From Rhodocyclaceae bacterium (GTDB lineage Bacteria; Pseudomonadota; Gammaproteobacteria; Burkholderiales; Rhodocyclaceae), in assembly GCA_030824115.1 (NCBI GenBank), contig JAVBYI010000004.1, positions 1 through 64,000 on the forward strand: a DNA stretch of 64,000 nt, written 5' to 3'. Position 1 is the first letter of the stretch, and the number at the start of each line of letters is the position of its first letter. Below the pieces are notes generated by a model that ran no database searches, was not told the DNA's origin, and saw only the letters and a program-made list of their open reading frames with translations. Made by a program: the position numbers and the translations under genes. This document shows, in pieces, positions 45,436 to 54,851 of this stretch.

Positions 45436-45459
45436 AAAAGTCGGCGCTGGCAAGACGGC
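45436..45459 (+). repeat. Dispersed 24 bp repeat, intergenic copy before hemL
   Basis: Reads AAAAGTCGGCGCTGGC then AAGACGGC in the 49-base gap between thiE and hemL. It is opposite in orientation to the copy after hemL. The 30 bases 45431-45460 match the nadD copy at 29 positions. Confidence 0.92.
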
Positions 45460-45471
45460 GCCAGTGAAATA

Positions 45472-46134
45472 TCAGGCGCACTTGAACAGGTGGCGGAACT
45501 TCTCGGCCTGCTTCTGGATATCCATCGCGTCGAACAGATCGGAAAGTACGGCGATCATGTCGGCCCCGCTCTGGATCACCTCGGGTGCATTCTTGACGGT
45601 GATGCCGCCGATGGCGCAGACGGGCACCTTGAAGCGTTTTTTGGCTTCCGCCACCAGATCAAGTGAAGCACGGGATGCTTCCGGTTTGCTGACCGAGGCA
45701 AACACGCTGCCGATGGCGATGTAGTCGGCGCCGGCATCGACGGCCACTTCGGCGCGGGCCAGATCGTCATAACAGGAGACGCCGAGAATCCGTTTCGAAC
45801 CGAGGGCATCGCGTGCCGTCCTCAGACTGCCGCCGGGCATGTCGTCACGGCCGATATGGGCGCCATCGGCACCGATCTCGACCGCCAGCCAGATATCGTC
45901 ATTCACGATCAGCTTGGCGCCATGGGCGCGGCAGATGCGCAGCAACTCGGCCGCCTGGGCGCGCCGTAGCGGTGCCGGGGCAATCTTGTTGCGATATTGC
46001 ACCCACTGCACGCCGCCCTTGAGGGCACTTTCGACCAGTGCCGACAGACGCGGCAGCAGGTTGTCGTCGGGGGTGAGCGCGTACAGCCCGGCCAAGGGCA
46101 GCGCGGGCAGGACGCCTTCAGACGGCGATGACAT
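45472..46134 (-). CDS. thiE: Thiamine-phosphate synthase
   Basis: ThiE couples HMP-pyrophosphate with the thiazole phosphate to form thiamine phosphate. From ATG 46134 the TIM-barrel protein has 220 residues. It shows LYALTPD at the start, VQWVQYRNK, the pyrophosphate-binding [49 protein letters not shown] (pieces GVSCYDD and [10 protein letters not shown]) and [21 protein letters not shown] longer frame upstream translates thiD in another frame and is rejected. Overlaps thiD by 17 bases. Confidence 0.95.
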   Translation of the reverse strand: MSSPSEGVLPALPLAGLYALTPDDNLLPRLSALVESALKGGVQWVQYRNKIAPAPLRRAQAAELLRICRAHGAKLIVNDDIWLAVEIGADGAHIGRDDMPGGSLRTARDALGSKRILGVSCYDDLARAEVAVDAGADYIAIGSVFASVSKPEASRASLDLVAEAKKRFKVPVCAIGGITVKNAPEVIQSGADMIAVLSDLFDAMDIQKQAEKFRHLFKCA

Positions 46135-46975
46135 GGGCAACCTCCGCAGACGCAAGAGAATGGGATGACGGGCTTTGCCACTGGCGGTTGGGGATGTGCT
46201 GTCCCATGCCGGGACGGAAGCCTGCCGCCAGACTGTGCCAGGTGTAGTGCTGGGCCGCGCGCACCGCCTCGGGCAGCGGCTGCCCCCAGGCGAGGTTGGC
46301 CGCGATGGCCGAGGCCAGCGTGCAGCCCGAGCCGTGGTAGCTGCCGGGCAGGCGCTCCCACTCGTCGTGGCGCACGGGGCCATGCGATCCATAGAGGGTA
46401 TTGACGACGCGCGCCGAATGTTCGTGCGTGCCGGTGACCAGTACATGCGCACAGCCGGCACCGACCAGCAGGCGGGCACATTCGGGCAGCGTGACCGTCT
46501 CGCCAGCACCGACCTCTTGTGCCAAGCGTCGTGCTTCCATGCTGTTCGGTGTCAGGACATCGGTAAGCGGCATGATCAGTTCGAGCATGGCGGCAATGAT
46601 GTCTTCATCGGCAAAGGCATCGCCGCGACCGGAAGCCAGCACCGGGTCGAACACCACCGGCGTGTCGGGATAGTCGGAGAGCACTTCAGCGACGGCGGCA
46701 ATCGCCTCGACGCTGCCGAGCAGGCCGAGCTTGAAGGCGGCCACCGGCATGTCTTCCAGCAACGCCCGCGCCTGGTCGGCGACCCAGCCCCCTTCCATCG
46801 GCAGGAGGTCCTCGACACCGACGGTGTCCTGCACCGTCAGGGCGGTCACCACCGTCAGCGGGTGGCAGCCGTGGGCGGCAATGGTCAGCAGGTCGGCCTG
46901 CAGGCCGGCCCCGCAGGTAGGGTCGGACGCGGCAAACGAGAGGACGGCAGGCGGATTAAAACGTGAAGATGGCAT
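46118..46975 (-). CDS. thiD: Hydroxymethylpyrimidine/phosphomethylpyrimidine kinase
   Basis: ThiD phosphorylates HMP and HMP-phosphate, feeding ThiE. From ATG 46975 the ribokinase-fold protein has 285 residues with FAASDPTCGAGLQADLLT, VVTALTVQDT, VVFDPVLASGRG, LTPNSMEARRL and the anion-hole/catalytic GSGCTLASAIAANLA. The sequence VGAGETVTLP (about residues 154-163) is a weak, possibly chance, match to the dispersed repeat. No thiamine riboswitch was recognised in the 111 bases before it, which are shared with divergent pilG. Confidence 0.94.
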   Translation of the reverse strand: MPSSRFNPPAVLSFAASDPTCGAGLQADLLTIAAHGCHPLTVVTALTVQDTVGVEDLLPMEGGWVADQARALLEDMPVAAFKLGLLGSVEAIAAVAEVLSDYPDTPVVFDPVLASGRGDAFADEDIIAAMLELIMPLTDVLTPNSMEARRLAQEVGAGETVTLPECARLLVGAGCAHVLVTGTHEHSARVVNTLYGSHGPVRHDEWERLPGSYHGSGCTLASAIAANLAWGQPLPEAVRAAQHYTWHSLAAGFRPGMGQHIPNRQWQSPSSHSLASAEVAHVIAV

Positions 46976-47012
46976 CGCGAAATGGGAGGAACGCCGGAGA
47001 AAAGCCTTGCGG

Positions 47013-47018
47013 TATGAT
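47013..47018 (+). promoter_or_regulatory. Possible -10 box for the pilG operon
   Basis: TATGAT matches the sigma70 -10 consensus at five of six positions and lies 69 bases before the pilG ATG, in the only gap ahead of the cluster. No good -35 is seen at standard spacing. Weak prediction. Confidence 0.25.
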
Positions 47019-47086
47019 GCGTTCGATTCTAACCGAAAGCCTTCACGTCTTTTTGGGTCGCCAACTGCCCGCTTTATCCCGTTCAA

Positions 47087-47485
47087 ATGGATGAAAACCT
47101 GCAAAAACTGAAGGTCATGGTGATCGATGACTCGAACACCATCCGCAAGAGCGCGGAGATTTTTCTGAGTGGCGCCGGTTGCCAGGTGATCGTCGCCGAG
47201 GACGGTTTTGCCGCCCTTGCCAAGATCGCCGACCACGCGCCCGATGTGATCTTCTGCGACATTCTGATGCCGCGCCTCGACGGTTACCAGACCTGTGCGC
47301 TGATCAAGCGCAATGCGCGCTTTGCGCAAACGCCGGTGATCATGCTGTCCTCGAAAGACGGCTTGTTCGACCGCGCGCGCGGCCGCCTTGCCGGTTCCGA
47401 TGAACATCTGACCAAACCCTTCACTCAGGAAAGCCTGTTGGCCGCTCTTAACAAATATGCCCATCCAGCGCATTCTCATCGTTGA
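47087..47485 (+). CDS. pilG: Twitching-motility response regulator PilG
   Basis: PilG is a stand-alone CheY-like receiver that promotes type IV pilus extension downstream of the Chp kinase. The 132-residue protein has the acidic pair in VMVIDDSNTIRKSAEIFL, the phosphorylated Asp in IFCDILMPRLDGYQTC, the Ser/Thr in IMLSSKDGLFDRARGRLAGS and Lys in EHLTKPFTQ. That RGRLAGS(D/E)xxLTKPF pattern is typical of PilG. It starts the plus-strand cluster and overlaps pilH by 29 bases. Confidence 0.95.
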   Translation: MDENLQKLKVMVIDDSNTIRKSAEIFLSGAGCQVIVAEDGFAALAKIADHAPDVIFCDILMPRLDGYQTCALIKRNARFAQTPVIMLSSKDGLFDRARGRLAGSDEHLTKPFTQESLLAALNKYAHPAHSHR

Positions 47486-47822
47486 CGATTCCCCGGTGGA
47501 GCGTCATATCCTCACCGAACTGCTGACCGGCAAGGGCTACGCCATTTCGATTGCCACCGACGGCGCCCAGGGCGTCGAAGCGGCCAAGCGCGAATTGCCC
47601 GACCTGATCATCATGGATGTGGTGATGCCGAACATGAACGGCTTTCAGGCGACGCGCAGCCTCAATCGCGATGAGGCGACGCGCCACATCCCGGTCATCC
47701 TGTGCACCACCAAGAACGAGGAAACCGACAAGATATGGGGCATGCGCCAGGGCGCGCAGGATTACGTGACCAAGCCGATCGACGGGGCCACCCTGCTGGC
47801 CAAGATCGCGGCGCTCGCCTAG
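47457..47822 (+). CDS. pilH: Twitching-motility response regulator PilH
   Basis: PilH is the second CheY-like receiver of the Chp system, generally acting opposite to PilG or as a phosphate sink. The 121-residue protein shows ILIVDDSPVERHILTELL, the phospho-Asp in LIIMDVVMPNMNGFQATR, VILCTTKNEETDKIWGMRQGA and DYVTKPIDGATL. The Lys in the last segment and the IWGMRQGA helix are PilH-typical. It overlaps pilG by 29 bases and precedes pilI by 13 bases. Confidence 0.95.
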   Translation: MPIQRILIVDDSPVERHILTELLTGKGYAISIATDGAQGVEAAKRELPDLIIMDVVMPNMNGFQATRSLNRDEATRHIPVILCTTKNEETDKIWGMRQGAQDYVTKPIDGATLLAKIAALA

Positions 47823-47835
47823 AGTGACATAGGAC

Positions 47836-48369
47836 ATGGCCAAGCGCATCGATCTGCGCGCCTATCAGGAAGCCATTGCCACCCGGCTGGCAGCGGCACA
47901 GGCGGGCGCCGGCGTGCCGGCCCTGCTGGGTTTCGAATCCGGCGGCCGGCGCTGGCTGATCGACCTGCCGGCGGCCGGCGAGGTTCTGCCCCCGCCGCCG
48001 CTGGCCCCGGTGCCCCTGACCCAGCCCTGGTTTGCCGGCATGACCAACGTGCATGGCGAGTTGCAGGCCGTCGTCGATTTTGCGGTGTTCTGTGGCGGTG
48101 CGCCGACGCCACGCGAGAGTGGCGCGCGCCTGTTGCGCATCGGCACGCGCCACGGCAGCAACAGCGCCCTGCTGGTCGCCCGCGTGCATGGCCTGAAACG
48201 GACTGACAGCCTGTTTGCCGCCGATCCAGAGGGTGGGGAGGATGGCGCCCCGCCCTGGCAGGGCGACGCTTTTACCGACAGCCAGGGCACGCGCTGGCTG
48301 CGCCTCGAACCCGACCGTTTGCTGGCCGATCCCGCTTTCCTCGATGCCTCACTGCCGCTTGCTGACTGA
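47836..48369 (+). CDS. pilI: CheW-like scaffold PilI
   Basis: PilI is the CheW-type coupling protein joining receptor PilJ to kinase PilL. The 177-residue protein has a single divergent CheW domain with LLGFESGGRRWLIDLPAAGEVLPPP (seen as LGFESGGRRWLIDLP), QPWFAGMTNVHGELQAVVDF and a C-terminal RWLRLEPDRLLADPAFLD. These are usual for PilI. Position between pilH and pilJ confirms the call. Confidence 0.93.
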   Translation: MAKRIDLRAYQEAIATRLAAAQAGAGVPALLGFESGGRRWLIDLPAAGEVLPPPPLAPVPLTQPWFAGMTNVHGELQAVVDFAVFCGGAPTPRESGARLLRIGTRHGSNSALLVARVHGLKRTDSLFAADPEGGEDGAPPWQGDAFTDSQGTRWLRLEPDRLLADPAFLDASLPLAD

Positions 48370-48387
48370 GCGCGCCCGGAGATATTC

Positions 48388-50127
48388 ATGGCTTTCAGCT
48401 TCAAACTCCCCCAGATAGGCAAACCGCCCGCGACTTCCACGACGGCGGCGGCCAACTCAAAAGGTGGCCGCTCACTGGGCATCGAACTGCAGATTCTCGG
48501 CACGGTCTTTCTGCTGTTCCTGACCATTGCCACCTACATTGTGTTCGTCGACAACCGCACGGCCAACCATACGGCGGCCTATCTGTCGGTCACTGGCCAG
48601 ATGCGCACGACCAGCCAGCAGATCGGCAAGGCTACGCTGATGGCGATGACGTCCGGGGATGCGGCCGGTTTGAAGGAGCTGGCTCAGGCGCGTGATCGCT
48701 TCAATCTTGCGCTGGGCCTTTTGACCACGGGCGGACAGACGGAAGGGGCGCCGGTGCCGCCCTCCGGTGACGCGGTACGTGCCACGCTGGAAAGTCTGCG
48801 CACGCAATGGAATACCCATGAGCGCCATATCGCCATCGTGCTGGCCCACGAGGACCAGATGCACGCCATCGCCAACGGCCAGGTGCCGCCGCCCTTGGTG
48901 ATCGAGGCCGCGACCGCCTTGCTCAAGACGACCAACGCGCTCGATGCTGCCGTGGCCGCGCTGTCCAGCGACTATGCGCGCTCGCTCGATGGTCGCGAGT
49001 TGCGTACCGGTATCGCCACCGTGCTGGGCTCGCTGGCCCTGGGTCTGCTGGTGCTGATTTTTAAGGTATTCAGTGACGATGCCCAGACGCGCCAGGCCGA
49101 AACCGAGCGCCAGCGCCGCGCCGCCGAAGCGGCGAAGGATGCAACGCAAGAGGCCATCCTGCGCCTGATGAACGAAATGGGCGACCTCGCCGGCGGCGAC
49201 CTGACGGCGCGCGCGACGGTCACCGAGGACATCACCGGCGCCATCGCCGATTCGGTGAACTACGCGATCGAGGAACTGGCGGTGCTGGTCAAGCGCATCA
49301 ACGATGCGGCGCGGCGCGTCGATCGCGCCACGCAGGATGCGCAGTCGATTTCCACCACCCTGCTGGAAGCGTCGGAACGGCAATCGGGCGAAATTCGCGA
49401 TGCCGGCGGTCAGGTGCTGACGCTGGCCGATTCGATGCACGGCGTTTCCAATCGCGCCGGCGAAACGGCGGAGGTGGCGCGTTCCTCGCTGACGGCGGCG
49501 GACAAGGGCGATGCGGCGGTGGTCGCGGCCATCGCCGGCATGAACGACCTGCGCGGCCAGATCCAGGAAACCTCGAAGCGGATCAAACGCCTCGGCGAAT
49601 CCTCGCAGGAGATCGGCGAAATCGTCGAGCTGATTTCGGACATTACCGAGCAGACCAACGTGCTCGCCTTGAACGCCGCGATTCAGGCCGCCAGTGCCGG
49701 TACTGCCGGCCGGGGCTTTGCCGTGGTGGCCGAGGAAGTGCAACGGCTGGCGGAGCGTTCCGGCGAGGCGACGCGCGAGATCGCGGCGATTGTCAAAACC
49801 ATTCAGGCCGATACGCACGATGCGGTGGCGGCGATGGAGCATGCCACGCTCGGCGTGGTCGAGGGCGCGCGCCGTTCCGATGCGGCCGGCCAGTCGCTCA
49901 CCGAGATTCGCGACGTGACCAACCGGCTGTCGACGCTGATCGGCACGATTGCCAGCGATACCCGTGAGCAGGTCAAGGTGGCGCGCACGGTAGCCGGGGC
50001 AATGGAAGGCATTCTCAAGATTACCGAGGAAACCTCCGAAGGCACGCGGCGCTCGGCTGCGTCGGTCGGCGAGCTTGGCGCACTGGCCGAAGAACTCAAA
50101 GGCTCGGTGTCGGGCTTCAAGGTCTAA
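48388..50127 (+). CDS. pilJ: Methyl-accepting chemotaxis protein PilJ
   Basis: PilJ is the receptor of the Chp system, sensing surface contact or pilus state. The 579-residue protein has a membrane helix at about 33-52, a periplasmic PilJ-type domain ([21 protein letters not shown] in pieces, such as [13 protein letters not shown]) and a second helix at about 208-226. A HAMP-like linker and a signalling domain follow, with the hairpin tip [16 protein letters not shown] (about residue 417-432). It is about 100 residues shorter than P. aeruginosa PilJ, because one of the two periplasmic modules appears reduced. A 9-base gap precedes pilL. Confidence 0.94.
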   Translation: MAFSFKLPQIGKPPATSTTAAANSKGGRSLGIELQILGTVFLLFLTIATYIVFVDNRTANHTAAYLSVTGQMRTTSQQIGKATLMAMTSGDAAGLKELAQARDRFNLALGLLTTGGQTEGAPVPPSGDAVRATLESLRTQWNTHERHIAIVLAHEDQMHAIANGQVPPPLVIEAATALLKTTNALDAAVAALSSDYARSLDGRELRTGIATVLGSLALGLLVLIFKVFSDDAQTRQAETERQRRAAEAAKDATQEAILRLMNEMGDLAGGDLTARATVTEDITGAIADSVNYAIEELAVLVKRINDAARRVDRATQDAQSISTTLLEASERQSGEIRDAGGQVLTLADSMHGVSNRAGETAEVARSSLTAADKGDAAVVAAIAGMNDLRGQIQETSKRIKRLGESSQEIGEIVELISDITEQTNVLALNAAIQAASAGTAGRGFAVVAEEVQRLAERSGEATREIAAIVKTIQADTHDAVAAMEHATLGVVEGARRSDAAGQSLTEIRDVTNRLSTLIGTIASDTREQVKVARTVAGAMEGILKITEETSEGTRRSAASVGELGALAEELKGSVSGFKV

Positions 50128-50135
50128 GCATCCGC

Positions 50136-53100
50136 ATGACTGCCCCCGCTTTCGATACCGGTACGCTGTCCTGGGTCAAGGACGAGATCGACCTCGCCCT
50201 TGAGCGGGCGGGTGCGGCGCTATCGCGCCATGCCGCAGCGCCCGACAATCCGGCGACGCTCAACGAGGCGCGCAGCCATTTGCATCAGGCCTGCGGCGCC
50301 CTGACGCTGGTCGGTCTGGCGGGTGTCACACACTGTGCCGAGACGGTCGAAACGCATCTGGCTACGCTGGCCGAACTTGTCGTGGAGACGAATGTGGTGG
50401 CGGTCACTGCGGCGGCTGGTGCCGCCTTGTCCGCCCTGCGCCGTTACCTCGACGACCTGATGGCCGGCCATCCCGACCAGCCGTTGCGCTTGTATCCGGC
50501 CTATCGCGGGCTGGCACTGGCGGCGGGTCAGGCCGCACCCTCACCGCTGGTGCTGTTCCAACCCGATCTCGGCCTGCGTCCGCCGCGTCGCGAGGCGACC
50601 AGCGAACTGCCACCGGTCCGTCTGAAGGCCTTGCGCCTCGGCTTTGCGCGCGGCTTTGCCAAGTGGCGTGCGGGTGAAGCACGCGGCCTGACGGAAATGA
50701 AGAATGCCCTGGTCATCCTCGAACAGAGTCTTGCCGATCCGGGCGAGCGCGTGCCATGGTGGGTGGCGCTGGCATGGTTCGAGGCGCTGGAGGGCGGTGC
50801 CGAACCTCAGGATGAACTGTTGGCAGGCCTGGACCAGTTGTTTGCCGAGCTTGCCGACGGCAAGACCGGTACACCGCCTGAATTGTTGATGAAGGGCCTG
50901 CTGTACGCCATTGCCACTGCCCCGCCGGGCGGTGAGCAACTGGAGAGCGTACGCGCCGCCTATCGCCTGGCCGATCTGCTGCCGGCGGAGGATGCCGGGG
51001 GCGAAACCCGTCGTGAGGCCTGTCGTGCGCCGCTGACCACGGCGATGGAGGAATGGGAACGCTTCAGTCAGGGCCAGGCGATTGCGCTGATGCGCTTTCA
51101 CGATGTCGTGCAACTGCTGGCGGCCACCGCCAATGAAAGCAACGACCCGACCCTGGCGCAACTGGTCGGCACGATTGCCGCCTTTGCGGTTTGGTTGCGC
51201 CAGCAGCCGGAACGCGCCGACGCCCGGCTGGCGCTCGATGTCGCCGGTGCGCTGGTGCTGGTCGAGGAAGTCATCGAGAGTGAAGGCCTGCGCAGTCCCG
51301 CAGATGAGGCCATGTTTGCGGCGGCCGTCCAGCAGCAGAGCGATCATCTCGACGCACTCAAGCCACAGGACGTCACGCCGCCACCGTTAGAGCGACTGCT
51401 CTGGCGCGAGCGCCAGTTGCAGGCGCAGGTGGCTGCGGAAATCCGCCGCAACCTCGATGCGCTGGAAGCCTTACTGGAGCCCTGCTTTCAGCCGCCGGGT
51501 CAGGCCATCCCGGCCAAGGCGCAGGAGCTGTTGCATCAGGTGGCCGGTGCTTTCGAACTGCTCGATGCGCGCGAGGCGGCAAGTGTCGCCACGGCAACGA
51601 CGCACCTGCTGAGCAAAGCAGGCGGTGCGGATAGCGCTGCGCTTGCGGCCCACCATCTGACGGCACTGGCCCAATACACCGATGCCTTGCAACATGGCCC
51701 GGCGGCAGTCGATGTGCTGTTGCCGCTGCTGGAAGCGGCAGAGACGGTCGCTCCCGCCGCAGCCATGCCGGCACCGCTGCCAGCGCCGGTTGTTGCGATG
51801 CAGGCGGGTGACGATGAAATGCTCGACATTTTCATCGAGGAAGCGCAGGAAGTGCTGCAAACCCTCGCCGCCGCCGTGCCCGCCCTCAAGGCCAATCCGG
51901 CCGACCGCGAGGCACTGACGACAGTGCGTCGCGCCTATCACACGCTCAAGGGCAGCGGCCGCATGGTCGGGTTGATGGAACTGGGCGAGGCTGCCTTCGC
52001 CGTTGAAAAGCAGCTCAACCAGCGCCTCGACGAACGCCTGCCGGTTGACGCCGGCTTGATGGCGACCATCGATGCGGCGGGCGAACGCTTTGCCGCCTGG
52101 ATTGCCGAACTTGAATCAAAGCGTGCGGATGCCGTCCTGCCAGCGCCGACATTTGCCGCAGCGCCTGCAACACCCGAACCCCCCGTCACGATTGGCGAAC
52201 TCACGCTGTCGCCGATGCTCTACCAGCTCTATGTCGAGGAAGCCGGCACGCATGTGGTCACCTTGCGCCAGGAGTTGTCCGGCCCGGCCGGCATTCCCTC
52301 GCGTGAACTGATTCGTGCGGCGCACACCCTGGCCGGCATTTCTGCCGGCACCGGCTTCCCCTCCGTGCAGGCGCTGGCCCATGCGCTGGAGAATGTGCTG
52401 GTACGGCACTCCCTCGCACACGTGGTGCCGGATGACGATGCACGCATGCTGGTCGCCCGTGCTGCCGGTGCGCTGCAGGGCATGGTCGGCGCGATTACGG
52501 AGCGGCGTGCGCCGGCCGCTGAACCGGAACTGGCCGCCACGCTGGAAGCCCATCAGCCCGCTACGCCAGTAGTGGCGGAATCGCTACCGGTTTCGCCGTT
52601 GGCTGAGCGTCGCACGTCGCGCCCGGCCGATGAGGTCGATCCCCAACTGGCGCCTCTGTTCCTCGAAGAGGCCGACGAGCAGCTGCACCAGCTCGATGCC
52701 GATTTGCGCGCCTGGCGCGAAGCGCCTCAGGACAAAGAAATCGGCCGACGCATGGCGCGCCTGCTGCACACCTTCAAGGGCGGCGCGCGCATGTGTGGCG
52801 CGATGGGGATTGGTGAACTGGCGCACAGCATGGAAACGCGCATCGAGCAGGCGCTGTCCGTCGGTGGCGTGGCGCCGGATGTGCTGGATGGCCTCGATAC
52901 CTCGCTTGGCCGCGCCCTCAGTCTGGTGGCTGCCTTGCGTCCCGGCGCCAAGCATGAAGAAACGGTCGGCGGGGTACCTGTGCCAGCCGTTGCTGAAACA
53001 GCACCCAGCCAACCACCAACCGAAAGCAGTGCTGCTGGCGCGCAAGTCCTGTTGCGCGTGCGCGCCGACCTGATCGACCGCCTCGTCAGCGAAGCGGGCG

Positions 53101-54851
53101 AAATGGCGATTACGCGCGGCCGTGTCGAAGGCAGCCTCAAGGACATCAAGGGTGGCCTGCTCGATCTGGCCGACAACATCGTGCGCCTGCGTTCGCAACT
53201 GCGCGAGTTCGAGATCCACGCCGAGACCAGCATGCAGTCGCGCCTTGGCGGCAGCGTGATGGGCGCCGATGGTCATCAGCGCGATTTCGATCCGCTGGAG
53301 CTTGATCGTTTTACGCGTCTGCAAGAGCTGACGCGCATGCTGGCGGAAAGCGTTAATGACGTCTCCACCCTGCAACATGGCCTGTTGCGGCAGGCCGACG
53401 GCGCTGGCGAGGCACTGGTGATCCAGTCGCGCCAGCAGCGCGAACTGGCGCATGCGTTGCTGCGCGCGCGCATGGTGCCGTTTACCACGGTGGCCGAACG
53501 GCTGCATCGCGTGGTGCGCCAGACCGCCAAGGAACTCGCTCGTCAGGCCAACCTCGATATTCGCGGTGGCGATACCCCCGTCGATCGCAACGTCCTCGAA
53601 CGCATGCTCGGCCCGCTCGAACATCTGCTGCGCAATGCGGTGGCCCACGGTATCGAAGCACCAGAGCAGCGCCAGGCCGCCGGCAAGGCGGAACTTGGCC
53701 AGATCGTTCTGACCATCCTTTCCACCGACAACGACATCACACTGCGCCTGCAGGACGACGGCAAGGGCCTCGACTACACGGCGATTCGCCAGCGTGCCAG
53801 CGAACGCGGCCTGCTGACAGCAGACGGACCGATGGAGAATGCGCAACTGGCCGAGCTGATCTTTCGCCCCGGTTTTTCCACGGCCGCCAGCGTCAGCGAA
53901 ATCGCCGGGCGCGGTGTCGGCCTCGATGTCGTGCGCGACGAAGTCACACAACTCGGCGGGCAGGTTGCCGTGGGGGGCGCGGCCGGCCACGGCACCTATT
54001 TCGAAATCGTTTTGCCGCTGACGCTGGCGGTGATTCCCGTCATGCTCGTCGAAGCCGCCGGACAGCGCTGGGCGATCCCCGCCACCATGGTCGAGGAAGC
54101 GCGTGAACTGGATGCCGCAGAAGCGGCGGCCCGCGAGGCGGCCGGTGCGGTCACGCGCAACGGCCTGCGCTATCCGTGGCACACACTGCCGCAACTGTTC
54201 CGCATGGCCGACACGGGCGCGGCGCCTGCCTGGCAGTTGTTGCTCAAGCATGGCGGCATGCAGGTGGCGCTGGCGGTCGAGGCGCTGACGCAGAATCAGG
54301 AAGTCGTCGTCAAGCCGCTCGGCGAACAGTTGCAGCACGTGCCCGGACTGGCCGGCGCGACCGTGCTGCCGGATGGCCGCGTGGCATTGATCATCAACCC
54401 GGTGACACTGGCACAGCGCCTGGGCAATGCCGTCTTACCAGCGCCGACATTTGCAAGTGCCACCACGCTCAGGGCCGCTCCGGCCACCACTGTCATGGTC
54501 GTCGACGATTCCCTCACCGTGCGCAAGATCACCAGCCGTCTGCTGGAACGCGCCGGCTATCGCGTCGCCACGGCCAAGGATGGCGAGGATGCCCTCGCGC
54601 AGATCATGCAGCAGCGCCCCGACGTGATCCTCGCCGACATCGAAATGCCGCGCATGGATGGCTTTGAACTCGTTCGCCACCTGCGTGCCGCCCCGCAATT
54701 CGCTAGCCTGCCGGTGATCATGATCACCTCGCGCATCGCCGACAAGCACCGTCAGGTGGCGCTGGAACTGGGCGTACAACATTACCTCGGCAAGCCCTAC
54801 GACGAGGATCAGTTGCTGGCGTTGATCGCTACCCTCACGAGGGCCGCATGA
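50136..54851 (+). CDS. pilL: Hybrid chemosensory histidine kinase PilL/ChpA
   Basis: This 1571-residue CheA-type kinase drives PilG/PilH. From the start there are two degenerate Hpt-like modules (HQACGAL near residue 50, HQVAGAF near 467). Three better Hpt modules follow, with histidines at 602 (HTLKGSGRMVGL), 730 (HTLAGISAGTGF) and 878 (HTFKGGARMCG). Then come a dimerisation segment (RADLIDRLVSEAGEM), the ATP-binding domain (LLRNAVAHGIEAPEQR near 1163, DDGKGLD, GRGVGLDVVRDEV), a CheW domain and a C-terminal receiver with phospho-Asp in ADIEMPRMDG near 1501. Copies of the dispersed repeat encode AVLPAPTFA linkers at about 666 and 1432, both at domain boundaries. Neighbouring pilK and chpB are absent. 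Confidence 0.96.
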   Translation: MTAPAFDTGTLSWVKDEIDLALERAGAALSRHAAAPDNPATLNEARSHLHQACGALTLVGLAGVTHCAETVETHLATLAELVVETNVVAVTAAAGAALSALRRYLDDLMAGHPDQPLRLYPAYRGLALAAGQAAPSPLVLFQPDLGLRPPRREATSELPPVRLKALRLGFARGFAKWRAGEARGLTEMKNALVILEQSLADPGERVPWWVALAWFEALEGGAEPQDELLAGLDQLFAELADGKTGTPPELLMKGLLYAIATAPPGGEQLESVRAAYRLADLLPAEDAGGETRREACRAPLTTAMEEWERFSQGQAIALMRFHDVVQLLAATANESNDPTLAQLVGTIAAFAVWLRQQPERADARLALDVAGALVLVEEVIESEGLRSPADEAMFAAAVQQQSDHLDALKPQDVTPPPLERLLWRERQLQAQVAAEIRRNLDALEALLEPCFQPPGQAIPAKAQELLHQVAGAFELLDAREAASVATATTHLLSKAGGADSAALAAHHLTALAQYTDALQHGPAAVDVLLPLLEAAETVAPAAAMPAPLPAPVVAMQAGDDEMLDIFIEEAQEVLQTLAAAVPALKANPADREALTTVRRAYHTLKGSGRMVGLMELGEAAFAVEKQLNQRLDERLPVDAGLMATIDAAGERFAAWIAELESKRADAVLPAPTFAAAPATPEPPVTIGELTLSPMLYQLYVEEAGTHVVTLRQELSGPAGIPSRELIRAAHTLAGISAGTGFPSVQALAHALENVLVRHSLAHVVPDDDARMLVARAAGALQGMVGAITERRAPAAEPELAATLEAHQPATPVVAESLPVSPLAERRTSRPADEVDPQLAPLFLEEADEQLHQLDADLRAWREAPQDKEIGRRMARLLHTFKGGARMCGAMGIGELAHSMETRIEQALSVGGVAPDVLDGLDTSLGRALSLVAALRPGAKHEETVGGVPVPAVAETAPSQPPTESSAAGAQVLLRVRADLIDRLVSEAGEMAITRGRVEGSLKDIKGGLLDLADNIVRLRSQLREFEIHAETSMQSRLGGSVMGADGHQRDFDPLELDRFTRLQELTRMLAESVNDVSTLQHGLLRQADGAGEALVIQSRQQRELAHALLRARMVPFTTVAERLHRVVRQTAKELARQANLDIRGGDTPVDRNVLERMLGPLEHLLRNAVAHGIEAPEQRQAAGKAELGQIVLTILSTDNDITLRLQDDGKGLDYTAIRQRASERGLLTADGPMENAQLAELIFRPGFSTAASVSEIAGRGVGLDVVRDEVTQLGGQVAVGGAAGHGTYFEIVLPLTLAVIPVMLVEAAGQRWAIPATMVEEARELDAAEAAAREAAGAVTRNGLRYPWHTLPQLFRMADTGAAPAWQLLLKHGGMQVALAVEALTQNQEVVVKPLGEQLQHVPGLAGATVLPDGRVALIINPVTLAQRLGNAVLPAPTFASATTLRAAPATTVMVVDDSLTVRKITSRLLERAGYRVATAKDGEDALAQIMQQRPDVILADIEMPRMDGFELVRHLRAAPQFASLPVIMITSRIADKHRQVALELGVQHYLGKPYDEDQLLALIATLTRAA
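52131..52154 (-). repeat. Dispersed 24 bp repeat, first copy inside pilL
   Basis: The plus strand reads GCCGTCCTGCCAGC then GCCGACATTT. It encodes A-V-L-P-A-P-T-F between the Hpt modules at H602 and H730. Confidence 0.88.
54429..54452 (-). repeat. Dispersed 24 bp repeat, second copy inside pilL
   Basis: The plus strand reads GCCGTCTTACCAGC then GCCGACATTT. It encodes A-V-L-P-A-P-T-F between the CheW and receiver domains. The peptide is identical to that of the first pilL copy although the codons differ at the Leu and Pro. Confidence 0.88.

Noticed and set aside
44103-45467. 454-residue plus-strand frame opposite hemL
   Set aside because: Antisense shadow of hemL.
48472-49842. 456-residue minus-strand frame opposite pilJ
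   Set aside because: Antisense shadow of the receptor gene; low-complexity Arg/Gly/His composition.
52584-54338. 584-residue minus-strand frame opposite pilL
   Set aside because: Antisense shadow of the kinase catalytic region.
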